From Fragilaria crotonensis (lineage: Eukaryota; Bacillariophyta; Fragilariophyceae; Fragilariales; Fragilariaceae), in contig JAKSYS010000675.1 of assembly GCA_022925895.1 (NCBI GenBank), positions 1 through 33,670 of the forward strand: DNA of 33,670 nt, read 5' to 3'. The notes under the pieces are model-generated. The model saw only the letters and a list, made by a program, of their open reading frames with translations. It did not search any database and was not told the origin of the DNA. Position numbers and translations under genes: made by a program. Positions 1-10,874 of the stretch are shown here, one piece after another (the stretch's first letter is position 1; each line of letters begins with the position of its first letter).

Positions 1-1577
1 AGGAGTGGTTCTGCGATGCCAGCTTCGATCTGGCTATACTTCAGGCTCATTATGATGAGTTTCCCAGCTTCACTATCAGAATAGATGGCGTCTCGCATGT
101 ATTTTAGTTGGGAGATTCCAACTTCGGTGCAAGGTCTATCCGAGCGAGGCCTCCCATCTCAATGGGTCCGTGGCGGATTTCCGTTGGAAGTTTGCTGGTG
201 TGTCCGAGTTTGTTGAGTATGGCCGACAGAATTTTGCATTGGACCATGGATAGTTCCTCTTCGTCAATTGAGAGTGCAGGTAGCACGTATCTCATGGATG
301 GGCCGTAGGTGGTTCTATGGAACGTGATAATATCTTGTGGAGTCAGGCGGGGGACCTGAGTGTGTAGGCGAATGCGTCGGCTTTCTTCGTGGAGGATCTG
401 GAGTTGAGTTGTGAAGTCTCCGTCCGGTGAGAGGTAGACCCCTAGGATGCGATTTGCTTTATTGAGCGACCAGCGGCGGATAGTGGTGCTTGTATCATTG
501 TTACCTTGCGTGGAGAGTTGCAGGTCGTGATCGGTGGGATTAATAGGCAAAAGATATGGTCTGCCATTTTTCCAGGCCCAGTACATTGCATACCATGAGC
601 ATTTTTGGAGGTTGAGTGATCCGCCAGAGTAGAAGAAAGATTCTCCCATGTTTGGGCGATGGTAGGGAGTGTGGCGGTGAGATCCTCGAGAGAGAGTGAA
701 CCTGTGTCCGTAAAGCCTAGGGAGGTGTCGTCGACGAAGGCGTCCACTAGTCTGGTGTGTGTGCTGAGGAGTCTGGCGTTTCAAATGTCATTCTGTGTTT
801 TATCACTCTGTCCAACGTGTTCATAAGCATGACTACGAGAGTCAACCATACTGCCGGGGAGGCGCCGCTACCTTGTCCAGTGCCAAAGAGGGGAGAATCC
901 TGAGTCCCATGGTAGGTTTCTTCTGAGATGCCGTGTATCGTTTTAACCTTGTACTTCATGTATTGGAGGGCTGAGGCGTGGGTGCTGACGGCGTTTGTTG
1001 GCATTCCACAGCGGCCGGCTGCAAGCATTCCGAGGGCGACTATGATGCGGTCATAGCAGGCAGAGGCGTCATTGTCAAATCTTGCCAAATTATGTTTGAG
1101 CGTTCTGCAGAGGTCCGTGGTGAGTTTGGTGAGCATGATTGGATCCATCGCAGTGCGTCTTGGGACCGATCCATGTTGGCCATCGTTGAGTAAAGACTTT
1201 TCATCAGCTCGTCTTACTAGTCGTGAACACCATTGGAGTTTGAGGAAAAAGTTGAAGTCAGCTTCGAAGAGGTGAATGATACGGAGTCTGGTGATTTTTG
1301 GATGTCCTTGGTCCTTTTCTATCATGATGTTTACGGCATTGCACCACCTGTGGAGCACGAGGCCTTTGTCGACTATGAGTTGGAGGAACTTGGTGAGACT
1401 GGAGAGAAGTGTTTCGTTTTGGATGAGAGCTTTGTAGTGGCCCAGGTGTCGGCCAGATGGAGACGTTGAAGTGCGTTCCTTCCATTTGGAGAAACCTTTT
1501 TGAACGTCTTCTTGGGAGATCTCTGTGGTGATTTGGGGTGTGTCTTTTATGCGGTCGGGAATACTGAAGGACGTCAA
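1..1577 (-). pseudogene. LINE-1 ORF2, reverse transcriptase domain (broken, C-terminus off the left edge)
   Basis: Reverse transcriptase of a non-LTR retrotransposon, which would copy its own RNA at a nicked chromosomal site. Reading leftward from 1577, the diatom-LINE box SPSGRHLGHYKAL (around 1460) is followed by motif A FDNDASACYDRI (about 1044-1079), motif B GTGQGSGASPAVW (about 846-884), and motif C AFVDD (about 727-741). Motif C is in a different frame from A and B, so there is a frameshift near 750. The palm/thumb part continues as FYSGGSLNLQKCSWY and TTYGPSMRYVLPAL, again switching frame around 590-650. All catalytic aspartates are present (D in motif A, DD in motif C). The RNase H and zinc motif expected further downstream are outside the window; LINE-2 shows what they look like. 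Confidence 0.85.
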
Positions 1578-3623
1578 GAATTCTCTCAGAAGTTCGTCAT
1601 TTCCATGCCACTCTGCCGGTATGGTTCCGTCAAGTAGAGATGCAGCTTCCGGCGAGACTTGTAAAAGTAAGTTTATCGTGAATTTCTCCTTGGCCGCAGG
1701 GGGATGCCGCCGCAGCTCGAAAATGTTCGCGGTTGAATTTTAGAAGGTTGCTTTCGATGGATGTTTTGTCGAGTATGGATGCCCATTGTATGTCTTCTGT
1801 AGGTGTGGTTGCGAGGAGCTCCTGGAAATTGTGGGGAAAGCTGAGATCATTTTGGCGGTGGGGAACCAGAAGTCTGCTAAGACTCTCCATTGTGCTTGGT
1901 TTTACTGTCGCTCTTATGTTGGCATGCATCGATCTGCACTGTTCTGACTTGATGGTATTGGTGACAATTTTGGCGCGGCGTTCAGATTCTTTTTGGGTGG
2001 AGGGATCTGTATCGTTGGCGTATATGGCAAGTAAATCTGTGAAGCAGCGGTAACGCAGTTCAGGTGAGTTACATTGGCTGGCTTTGAGATGCTGTTTTGC
2101 ACTTTTGAGTTGGTTGTGGATCTCTGAGATGGGGAGTGGGATGTCGAGGAAAGGGAGAATAAAGTCTGGGTTGTGTTGTTGTGTTTGTGTTTCTATTCTG
2201 CGGAGGATATGATGGTAGTCTTCTGAGTGTGTTTTTCCCGGGGCGGAGGTTCCAGTATCAGTATAGCAGTCCGTCATTTCTTAGTTTTGGTGACCATTCA
2301 TACGGTTTCTTGGGTCTGTTGAGGAGAGCTTCTGCGTGTTGCATTGCCCGGCCTTGATCAGGTCCCACTTTTCAAGATGCTTACGAAGTGTGGGTATGGA
2401 CATTTTATCTTTGTCTCTTACCAAATTGTCCAGCCGTTGAAACATGTTGTGATCAGCGTAGTAGTCCAGCATCGCATCGTGGTATGTGGCGACTGCCTCT
2501 GGGTTGCCTGTTTTTAGTGAACGTGCATGTGCCGGCGAGATATTCAGTGGTTCTGTTGTCCGATGGAGGAGTTGTTGGGGGTCAAGATTGACGAATAAAC
2601 CTCTGTGATCAGATTGCGGTCCCTCTAGGACAGAGACCCTGCCGATGTGACTGACTGTTGGACCTGGGGACAGCCGAAGATGTGGTCGATGCGTCGATGT
2701 GTGGAGCCTATGAACGTTGATGGAGACGGTGTTTTGGCGTGGAGGTCATTGAGTTCACATTCTGAGACAAATAGTTGGAGATCAGTGTCATCTTCTAGGC
2801 TCCATTGGAGTCCATCATGACAAGGATGGCGTGACCTTTTGTTTGCTCATGTCGAATCGCTTGAGTAAGATCTGTGAGAAGGATTTTGCGCGGTTGTGGG
2901 TTTTAATCCCTTTGCCTCAGTGGTGTTCGTATTCGCGGCTAAGGCACTGCCAATTGGTGATGATTGGATGCTTCCTACACTCTATAGGCGGTGAAAATGG
3001 TGAGGAATCGTTCGTCTTTTCCTCTGAAACTGAGCGAGCTCCAGCGCCGAGTCCGGTGGGGTCGTGATGCGGTTCTCCAAATGCCATGGGAACTGGAGAG
3101 TTTGTCACCATTGTTAAGGTGCCGCCAGCTTGAAAGGTTTCTTTTCTGGTACCGGGTCGATGTCCTGTGATGGTGAGCTGAGGGATAATTTATGTTGTTC
3201 GTATTGTTTTCTAGCTTGTTGGTGTAAAGCGTTGCGGAGATGGTGGTGCGACCAGGCGGAGTTGGTTTCAGCCATGCCAATGATGTCTGCTCCCATTGAT
3301 GCCGTGCATGAAGGTAGTAGGCGTAGTCTTCACCGGTGTGGGAGTATGTGGGGCCCTTCACGTTTTGAAAGAACACGCGGATGCTTGATGGTTCCCGTTC
3401 ATGGATAGAGTCTCCGTACGATGAGGTCAGATCTATGTTGAGCGGTTGACGGACCGTGGTACGACCAGGGCGAAAATTGTGGAGTGTTGCGTGTGTGCTG
3501 TGGTGTTGAATCAGTGCCGGAGTTTGGGCGGGATTTATTGGAGTCTGTGTGTGGGTTTGTGGATATGATGGCGGGAATAGGCGGTGTGAGGACGTCTATT
3601 ATCTTATTGATTGATACTGACAT
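1578..3623 (-). pseudogene. LINE-1 ORF2, APE-like endonuclease and linker (broken)
   Basis: N-terminal part of LINE ORF2. Between about 2600 and 3400 the minus strand carries pieces of an exonuclease-endonuclease-phosphatase fold in several frames: FFQNVKGPTYSHTGEDY, then ADIIGMAETNSAW (the glutamate and asparagine of the metal-binding site), then TMVTNSPVPMAFGE, then LTIFTAYRV. These occur in the order expected for an APE-type LINE endonuclease, which nicks target DNA to prime reverse transcription. From 1630 to 2472 lies the linker towards the RT, without a domain I recognise. Frameshifts fall near 3400, 3300, 3110, 2970, 2280 and 1600. The true start of ORF2 is unclear. Confidence 0.7.
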
Positions 3624-3818
3624 TAGGTTTCCCCGTCGTCAGGTGTGCGGGATTGGTGTATTGGGCACTTTTATCCTGATCGGAAGGGGAGAGGAGGGTT
3701 GAGATTTTGGCTGATGGTGTCGAGTGGGGTCACGTGATTTGCGTTTGTTTTCTTTTTGACCGGCGACGCTGCCATGGATGAGTGGTTATCGGTTTCAATT
3801 GTTTGAGTGGACATCGTG

Positions 3819-4044
3819 TCATAGTCCTGATGGTCGCTCTTCGTCTGAGTGATATGAGTTGTCTGGTGATCGTGCTGCGGGTTGCCAGGTATCAAGGGCC
3901 GTGCTTTCTGTGGAGGTGGCCGTGAGTTGTTGAATGAGCTGCATCATCCTTGCAAATCCGTCTTGTTGTGCTTGGGCTTGGGTGCGGCTTCGTTCCGTAT
4001 TTCATTTCGAAGGGCCGTTAGTTGTGCTGTGGTGTGATCAGTTA
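3819..4044 (-). pseudogene. LINE-1 ORF1, C-terminal piece left of the DIRS-1 insertion
   Basis: After removing DIRS-1, ORF1 continues here in frame with a short coiled-coil-like stretch (LTALRNEIRNEAA). A one-base frameshift near 3985 then puts the continuation (GFARMMQLIQQLTA) in another frame, which ends at a TGA at 3819-3821. The heptad-like spacing of L, I and M residues suggests oligomerisation, as in many LINE ORF1 proteins, but I see no RNA-binding motif. Assignment as ORF1 rests on continuity with the part at 10875-13095. Confidence 0.6.
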
Positions 4045-4340
4045 ACGAAATAAATTCCGAGTCTTGTCCAAATTTCTCTAAGTCCGTTTAGTCGGATGAG
4101 TCGTCTGCTTCGTGGTTTCGTCGTACCGTTGTCTCGCGCACTGTCGCGTCGATTCGTGTGTTGTCTGTGGTCATTCTCGTTTCTCTTTGTGCTCGTGAGA
4201 CTAGTAGAAATAAATAGATGGCATCGGAATCTGGTCCTAATAGTTTTGTCTCTCTCTCCTGGTTCGTCTCGCGGTGTCGGTCCCGTGATAGTTATCTAGC
4301 GGGGTCCGTCGCGCGATTGTGAGTCGACCTGGTTTCCGCC
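4045..4340. repeat. DIRS-1 repeat A, outer copy
   Basis: 296 bases, from ACGAAATAAATTCC to CTGGTTTCCGCC. Near-identical to the inner copy at 4583-4876 and to both A copies in DIRS-2. This is the sense-strand 3' end of the element. Confidence 0.9.
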
Positions 4341-4426
4341 CCATGCAGAGCATGGCCAGGAGGTAACCGGCGCCAGGCGCCGATGAACCTAGGCATCGGG
4401 CCCGGAGAGGAGGTGTGGGTGGGTGG
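4341..4426. promoter_or_regulatory. DIRS-1 repeat spacer with two hairpins (shared with the copia-1 3' UTR)
   Basis: Unique 86-base spacer between outer repeat A and internal repeat C. It opens with a perfect hairpin CCATGC-AGA-GCATGG (4341-4355), followed by CCAGGAGGTAACCG, a second hairpin CGGCG-CCAGG-CGCCG, and GATGAACCTAGG. With the last 17 bases of repeat A (from 4324) it matches a sequence in the copia-1 3' UTR at 23947-24024. The function is unknown; an RNA element acting in the transcript's 3' end is my inference. Confidence 0.6.
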
Positions 4427-4582
4427 GATTAACTAGAGTAGTGTCTTTGTCGATTCGAGTTCGTTCGGATTGTGAGCAATTCGTATCTTGTGTTGTGTTG
4501 TGTCGTGGTGTTCGTCTGTCTGTGTCTCGTGTTCGTCTGTCTGATGGCGACTGCCCGTCCTTTCCCGATCTTCGGACATGCC
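4427..4582. repeat. DIRS-1 repeat C, internal copy
   Basis: 156 bases, from GATTAACTAGAG to CGGACATGCC, matching the right-terminal copy at 10719-10874. It contains an internal direct duplication of TGTTCGTCTGTCTG and a GT-rich tract. It abuts the inner repeat A directly (GCC then ACG), the same junction that joining the two element ends would create. Confidence 0.9.
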
Positions 4583-4876
4583 ACGAAATAAATTCCGAGT
4601 CTTGTCCAAATTCTCTAAGTCCGTTTAGTCGGATGAGTCGTCTGCTTCGTGGTTTCGTCGTACCGTTGTCTCGCGCACTGTCGCGTCGATTCGTGTGTTG
4701 TCTGTGGTCATTCGTTTCTCTTTTGTGCTCGTGAGACTAGTAGAAATAAATAGATGGCATCGGAATCTGGTCCTAATAGTTTTGTCTCTCTCTCCTGGTT
4801 CGTCTCGCGGTGTCGGTCCCGTGATAGTTATCTAGCGGGGTCCGTCGCGCGATTGTGAGTCGACCTGGTTTCCGCC
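4583..4876. repeat. DIRS-1 repeat A, inner copy
   Basis: 294 bases, repeating 4045-4340 with small indels. The stop codon region of the recombinase ORF (ending near 4828) lies inside it, so the outer copy also carries the last codons of that ORF out of context. Confidence 0.9.
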
Positions 4877-5985
4877 ATTTTCCGGTTGTCGTTCGTCCGC
4901 AGAATCTGGGGCGATCGTGTAAAAGATTGTCGACTCGTCATGCGTGCGGCTACTCCGAGTGTCGAGTCCGGCACTTGAATTCGGAGGTATCTCATGAACG
5001 TCTGGCTTCGCCACCTCCCCACCATCTGAATCGTCTCACTTGGAACTCCGGCGAGGTGCATGGCCATCGCGGCGCCTGATCTGATCGAGTGAGTGCCGAT
5101 GCCACTCGCCTGGAGGCCAAGCCTCTCCTCCCCTGCGAGTCGTCGCCATCCTGAGCTGCCTCAGTATGGACTTGGAAGAGATGTGTTGGGGTTCGTCTGA
5201 GTCCTGCGTCCTGACGGCGTTAATCTTCGGGTTCGTCCGTGAATGGCAATCGTAACTCCGTACCCTCGTCGTCAGGTCCGCTAGCACGCGGACGGGGCAG
5301 ATGTCCGTTTGTCCCTGCCTGTCGTTTCGATGCTGAGTCACTGTCGCGCCTTTGTCCCCGTTCTTTTGTCGCCGGAAGGTGATCGACACGGTGTCGGCAT
5401 TCTCCAGTTGTCCTCGGTCGGTTGTCTGCAGGTCCTGTCCCTTCTGTCGGAAACGAACGTCGTCCACTCTGATCACTGATGTCGTCCGTCGGCTTCCGAC
5501 ATCGGAATATTCGCACGACCTCATGGCGAAAAGAACGCGACCACCACAAGTTGTCCAATAGCGATGTCCGTCTCGTTTCTTGCCCAGGATCGAACCTTTG
5601 AATCACCTCTAACGGCAGCGCCTGCTGTAGGGTAGGTCCTGGGTCCTCGTCAGCGTAACGTTTCAGTTGTAAAGCCAGAAGGGGTCGAGTCGTCCGGCGG
5701 CGTCGTGGATTGGGCTCTCAAATTTGTTAAGCCTGAAGGCCTGAGCCACACCGTCGAGGGTGGCACGAATGGAACCGGACAAGGGTCCATTGCCAGCTTC
5801 CTGAGGTTGTCGGGAGCGAAGCCGTCCGTCGAAGGGCGGCGGCGAAGCAGGCGAACGTTTCTGCTTTCGCTTCGTCCGAGTCCTTGGAGAAAGGCTCCTC
5901 CCGACTCCGTCGATTCGTCCGAGGAATCTTTCGTAACAGCGCCAGCTGCTATCGCGCTTGGCACGGGTTGAGTCGGCAAGAGCTG
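4828..5985 (-). pseudogene. DIRS-1 tyrosine recombinase (frameshifted)
   Basis: Phage-integrase-fold recombinase that would insert a circular DIRS DNA into the chromosome. The catalytic set is visible. The first arginine is in FFAMRSCEYSDVG (about 5519-5535). HSIR (5080-5091) lies in GIGTHSIRSGAAMAMHLAG. The nucleophilic tyrosine is in GRWRSQTFMRY (about 4987). The N-terminal DNA-binding half is recognisable from STRAKRDSSWRCYERFLGR (near 5950) onward. Frameshifts separate the N-terminal half, the first-arginine region (frame ending near 5524) and the HxxR-Y part, so no single ORF covers it. It lies directly downstream of RNase H, the usual DIRS order. Unlike the DIRS-2 copy, the HxxR box is in a correct frame here. 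Confidence 0.85.
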
Positions 5986-6497
5986 CGTTTTGGGCAGCAG
6001 CTGCAGCCAGCCTCAATCTGCGAAATAAGGGCTGGCCGCAAAGGGATGATCCTGAAGTTCTGTGGAACAAACGGTGAGCAGTTTTTCGTGATCAAGTCTG
6101 TCAGTGCCGCGTCGTCTGAGCGAAATCTCGGGAGAGCATGTCCGCCACCTTGTTCTCTTTCCCGGGAACCACTGCGTGTAGTGGTCTATCTCGTGCGTGA
6201 GGCAGAAATCAGCGAACGCTCGGGCTATCGTCAGGTGAAGCGGACAATCGTCGTTGAAGTTCGACTTAGCAAGCCATCCCGCTGCTGAGGTGCTGTCTCC
6301 TGACTGAGCAGAACGTCTTCGTCCGTCCACGCGGCCCCCGTGGAATTCCACGATCATCCCCACAAAGGCAGCAAGGAACTCAGAGTGTTTAGGGTCGCTC
6401 GCCCCAGCAGGTGCTCTGGTAGCTGATATCGCCACGCCAGGCCGCTCTTGAGGCAGTAGCCTCCGATGCCTTGTGGGCATGCGTCCACCCTCACTAT
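5986..6497 (-). pseudogene. DIRS-1 RNase H domain (frameshifted)
   Basis: RNase H that degrades the RNA template after reverse transcription. It shows IVRVDACPQGIGGYCL (first acidic residue), the GDSTSAAGWLAK-type box and HEIDHYTQWFPGK near its end, spread over more than one frame. The same domain is in one continuous frame in DIRS-2 (18761-19270), which makes the assignment firm. It follows the RT directly and precedes the recombinase. Confidence 0.8.
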
Positions 6498-7765
6498 GCG
6501 CGTCGGCCACCGGCAAACCAGCCTGTTGATCGAGATACCTCGCGACGCCTTCTGAAGGAAAGCCTTCCACAGAATCAGGTCGTCCAGTTGGGGTTTGGTC
6601 AGTCTCGCCTTCCCGGCCTGCTTGAACGCTCGCAGGCCTTGTATAGTTCCCATAAAGTGTCTTGCGTAAGGGATGACGTAGGCGGCGTGGCTAAAACGTC
6701 CGAGGTCGTCTCTAGGTCTCTCGTCGTCACGAAGGCATGTCTGTGCGTCAGCATCCTGTCAACGGCTTGCGTCCAGCTCATGTGCTTATCGTGAGGCAGT
6801 GCGACGACGAAGCGGCGTGTGTCCACGATCCATCCGAGGATCATCTTCCTCTCGGATGGTTTGGCCTCGGCCAGGAACTTTGGGATCGCAAGGATATCGT
6901 CTCTGGGAAAAGTCTCCTTAACCTCGGGTCGCAAGGCCTCCCGACCAGGTGGAGCGCCAGCGGTCGCGGCAGCGCTCTTTTCTGCGTCGCGGGGTTGAAG
7001 GCCCCAAAAATGTCGTCAGGTAGCAGTCGAAGCGAGGAGGTCGTCGTAGGGTGGATAGTTCACTGCGAAGTAGTCCGCCTTGCCGAAAACACTCATTTGT
7101 CGACCGACCCTTTGTCATTGTCCACTGCCCCTTCGGTGTCCAGGAGGTGCTGGTGCGGCGAGTGGTAGGACGCTCGGATCCCAGTCGTCCCTGCGGACAA
7201 GGTCGTTTGCCAAGTCCGTGATCATCTCCGACACGTCGCTCCATTGCGATGGGTTTGGCGCTCCACCGAACGTCATCCTCAGCGCCACTAACAGCAGGTC
7301 GTCGATACTCGTGCAGGACTTCATGGCTGTGGCTGCTTTGAGATGGATTCGTCTGTAGGCGGATTTGCAGTCGACCTTCGTCATCCAGATAGGCTCGTCT
7401 GGCCATAGTTGGCGCAGGAACGAGATGTGGTACATGAGTCTGCTGAATGCTTTTCGAAACGTGCTTCTGTCAGTTGGGATGTGTCCACGCGTTCATTTAC
7501 GCCGTCCTGCCACTCCGCTCGGGCTGAATGACTGGTCATGTGTCAGTCGGGTTTCTCTATTGAATTTCCTTTCGTCGATCGACGTCTGCGCGACCATCCC
7601 CAGAGGCGCGACCTCGCATCCCTTGATCTCTAAGGCGGCTTCTCGCGGCAGTGGTAGCTGCCAACCTTGAGCCGTCCTTCAGCATGGATATCAACTTTGC
7701 CTCGTGGCCTCGGGCCGATTTGTGATTGCCGCGAGCTAAGTTGGCGCGCACGTCCGCGAGGCGGT
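6498..7765 (-). pseudogene. DIRS-1 reverse transcriptase (frameshifted)
   Basis: DIRS/gypsy-like reverse transcriptase. Motif A MTKVDCKSAYRRIHLK and motif B LRMTFGGAPNPSQWSDV lie in one frame around 7260-7385. Motif C (the YLDD box seen in DIRS-2) is disrupted near 7020 by an indel. The thumb/connection segment MILGWIVDTRRFVVALPHDK at about 6800-6850 is typical of DIRS polymerases. Upstream, NLARGNHKSARGHEAKL (near 7740) is probably still part of the same polyprotein. Because several single-base differences from DIRS-2 fall in short runs, some breaks may be sequence errors. Confidence 0.85.
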
Positions 7766-10681
7766 CAGAATCGAGATCTCGCGAAGCGGAACTCGGCCCC
7801 TTCGGAGATGCGCTCCTGAAAACGCGGCCAGAGGGTGGGCGGACAGGAGCAGGGCGAGAAGTTCGGTGGGGCGAAACTCGGATCCCGGCGTCAGGGCGCT
7901 GAACGGCTGGGCCCGAAGGGCGGCGTCGAGGTCGAGGGCGTACCGTTTGAGCACCGCGAGGTTGTGGCGGGCGGCGTCGTGCGTCCAGTCGAAGCGAAAC
8001 TCCGTCGCGTGGGTGCGCGGTTGGCCGGAGTGCAAAATAGTGGCAAGGGCATCGGCCAGGCGTGGTTCGGTCGTGGGAACGGCGAGTCGACGTTCGGGAG
8101 CGGGATCGTCGGCAATGGCACCAACGATGGGAACTTACCGGGAAGCGGGCGTGGCGTGTCTGCGAGGGCTGATGTCGGCGCGTCGTGGGCGTCTCCGGGC
8201 GACAATGCGCGCCGGGTGGTCGGTCGGTGGCGAGTCGAGGGGGCGGGCGTAGCGCTCAGGCCCGACCGTTTCGTGACGGGTCGTCGCGGGCTGGCGAAGA
8301 TGCGGGGCGTCGGCGACGTGGCGGGGCGAAGGTTCGTGCGCGTGGGTTCCCGCGGGACTGTCTCGGGCGGCAGATTCCGATAAAGTCCGGGGCGTCCTAC
8401 GTGGCGTCTGTTGTGGAACTCGGCCGTCGACCGTTCCTGGTCGAACGCCCATTGCGACGGCTGTGCGACGAAGGCGGGCTGGAAGTAAGCAGATGCAGAG
8501 GTCCTAATTTTGTTTTCTTGCTGGGCGGCGTCGCGTCGGACGAGGCGGCGCATGCGCGCCGGCACTGCTCTATCCACGCTCGTACGGCGGTCGTCTGTTC
8601 GGTCGTGAGGGCGACGTGCGGGCGCTCAGAAACAGCTCTTGACGCACTTCCCGTTTAGGTGCCACCTGCAGCACATGTTCGGGATCGGTCCACTTCGGAC
8701 GTGATCGAGGAACACCTGCCAAGTGTCGTTCGCGTCTCGGGAAAAGGTCCTGCTGTGGGTTTGTGACTGCGTCCGCGGGTTGCCCGCGACGTCCGCTCGG
8801 CGCTCCCGGCGGCGGCTACAGGCTGCGAGTCGCCCTTTTGGTCGACTCCACGTCCCAGCCGCTCCTTGAGGAAGTCGCAGGCCGGGAAGACAAAGGCGCC
8901 GTCCTCCAACTGCTGCCGGGTGGACCTGAATTCTAGGAGTGCTGGGTTGATCTCGTCCTCGTGTTCGACTCCAGCGCAGAGAACTAGGTATTGTTGCATG
9001 CGTTTTCGATGAACCAACCTAACCTGCACGCGGCTGAGGGTCAGCGTGCGCTAGCTGGCGGAGCGTCGCCAGTGTGGAGCCGACCGCCCTGGTCAGGAAA
9101 CGGCTCCACTCGTCCAACATGTGTGAGCGGGAATTGGCTCCGAAAGGAGCTCCAGCACTCCGCTCATGTTCTCGATAAGCCGCGCGAGTTCGTGAAAATC
9201 TTTCGGCACCGTGAAGTTGAGTTTTGTCATGCTCTTGATGTCCTTCTCCGAGAAGCCCGTGGTCGTGTCGGTCGTCTTGAGTTGCATTTGCACAAGGGTG
9301 CTGGCGTGATCAGAGGCTTCTCGCCCGATCGCTGCTCGGGCGAACGTCTGGGGACCGCAACAGAAGAGGCTGAAGGCCCCTGGCCGGTCAGGTGTGTCGG
9401 CCGTGAAAGAAGCGGTGCGGATTGCGGCGCAGAAGCCCATGGGAATGAACGCGTCTCGACCTTTGGTGTTCCTCAAGAAGTGGTGGATGTGGTTTTGTAC
9501 GTAGGCCACGTTGCTAAGCGTCAGGATGTCCGAGAAAGACTGGACCGGGCGGCTGCGAATCATCCTGTCGGCGTCCCTTTCGGACACGAAAAGGACCATT
9601 CGTTTCGTCGACGGCGGGAAAGAGTCAAAGCCTGTCTTCGACGTTTGGGGGGACGAGGTCGCTGCGTTTGCTGCCTGTCGCTCCAGTAACGTTGACAGGT
9701 TTCGAATGGCGTCCTCTGTGCGTCCTGGCGTGCTGGCATGGTCGTCCGTCCGAATGAGGCTCCTAGCTCTGACCGCCAGATGCTTGAGGTGTAGCGATTT
9801 CGCCCATTCGTCCGATCGTTTGGAGTATGCGTTTGATGCCGCCACCTCGCTTTGTCGGTCCCGGGTCCTCCTCGAGTTTACCGCTACGCTGAGGACCCAC
9901 CGCGGGATGTAAGAGGCTGCCTCCGCGCGGATGGTTGCTCTGGACGGGTCTGGGTCCTCGCTCGCTCTCTGTTTAATGGCGTTGACGATCAGTAGGGCGA
10001 GCTCCTCTGCGGTGACGTAAGTGTCCATGATGGCGGCTGCGATGAAGGCCGGCACCGGGACGGTGGGCTTCATCGTGAACCCGACGACCGTGACGTCGTC
10101 TGTGTCGTCCTCGCTCGCTTCGACTGGCTTGCTTGGCTTCGCCCGGTGCTTCGTTCCGCTTCCTTTCTTCGGTCGTCCTCTGGTTGCAGTCGGCAGGTGC
10201 CGGCTGGCTCGGCTTCGCGCGTGGCTCCGGTGCTGACGCCTGGCACCTGGGCACGTGTCGTCAGAGATTCATTGATCGCCGCCAGTACGTCCGACGTAGA
10301 ATTCCACGAGCATCCTCGACCAATCAAAGGCGTTCCGATGTGTCGCTCTACGACCTGTTTCGTGTCGACCGCCATGGCGGCGGCGAAGCCGCCAGCCCCC
10401 ATCAGTGCCCAAAGGGCGTTCGTCCCGTCGTTGAGTCCATCGTCAGCGTCGTGGTGGAAGTGGTGAAAGAGTTGGATGACTCCGTGCGTGTTTACCATAA
10501 GGTGGGCGACTTCCGGAGAGCACAAGTGTACGAATCCTGTAGAATTTGTACTGACCGAGTTCGTCTTCGAATTCAAAGCGCTGAGCTTTTCGACGACCTC
10601 CCACTGGTCGAGCTTCCTGAAAACGTCCAACCACGTCAAGGTCATCGTCATCGGTGAGCGAGCGTCGTCTGACCCCTCCAT
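7766..10681 (-). pseudogene. DIRS-1 Gag-like ORF region (frameshifted)
   Basis: First ORF of the element, starting with MEGSDDARSPMTM at 10681. A 326-residue open piece (9093-10073) includes PTVPVPAFIAAAIMDTY and MSGVLELLSEPIPAH. Downstream pieces include MQVRLVHRKRMQQYLVL (9029) and the zinc-knuckle region, intact only in DIRS-2. No enzyme motif is seen, and its position before the RT supports a nucleocapsid-like role. The region is GC-rich, and the opposite strand shows long meaningless open frames. The boundary with the RT is approximate; I see no clear stop-start between them. Confidence 0.6.
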
Positions 10682-10718
10682 TGCGTCTGTGGTTCAAGTC
10701 GGGTCGGGGGAGAGGCCA

Positions 10719-10874
10719 GATTAACTAGAGTAGTGTCTTTGTCGATTCGAGTTCGTTCGGATTGTGAGCAATTCGTATCTTGTGTTGTGTTGTGTCGTGG
10801 TGTTCGTCTGTCTGTGTCTCGTGTTCGTCTGTCTGATGGCGACTGCCCGTCCTTTCCCGATCTTCGGACATGCC
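10719..10874. repeat. DIRS-1 repeat C, right terminus
   Basis: Sense-strand 5' terminal repeat, identical in plan to 4427-4582. It ends CGGACATGCC, followed by LINE-1 sequence ATTGCTGG. By position it should contain the promoter of the element, but I see no clear TATA box. Confidence 0.9.

Larger units (their letters stand above)
4045..10874 (-). mobile_element. DIRS-1: PAT-like tyrosine-recombinase retrotransposon with split direct repeats
   Basis: A complete DIRS-order element in minus orientation. In sense order it has a terminal repeat C, a Gag-like region, RT, RNase H, tyrosine recombinase, repeat A, repeat C, a spacer, and repeat A. This equals the split-direct-repeat plan A1-coding-B1-A2-B2 described for PAT-type DIRS elements. 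It is 6830 bases long. It sits in LINE-1 ORF1 without target duplication: the left flank ends GATCAGTTA and the right flank begins ATTGCTGG. DIRS-2 at 16813-23691 is a near-identical second copy in the same orientation. All coding regions here carry small frameshifts. Confidence 0.9.

Noticed and set aside
4324-4393. Hammerhead ribozyme in the DIRS spacer (GATGAAC and GGAAACC-like words)
   Set aside because: CTGATGA is absent, and the two partial core words lie on opposite strands, so no hammerhead core can form.
4324-4393. Similarity of the shared motif to the 3' end of 18S rRNA (GGTTTCCG, TGAACCT)
   Set aside because: Only two short words match, with different spacing; the rest does not align.
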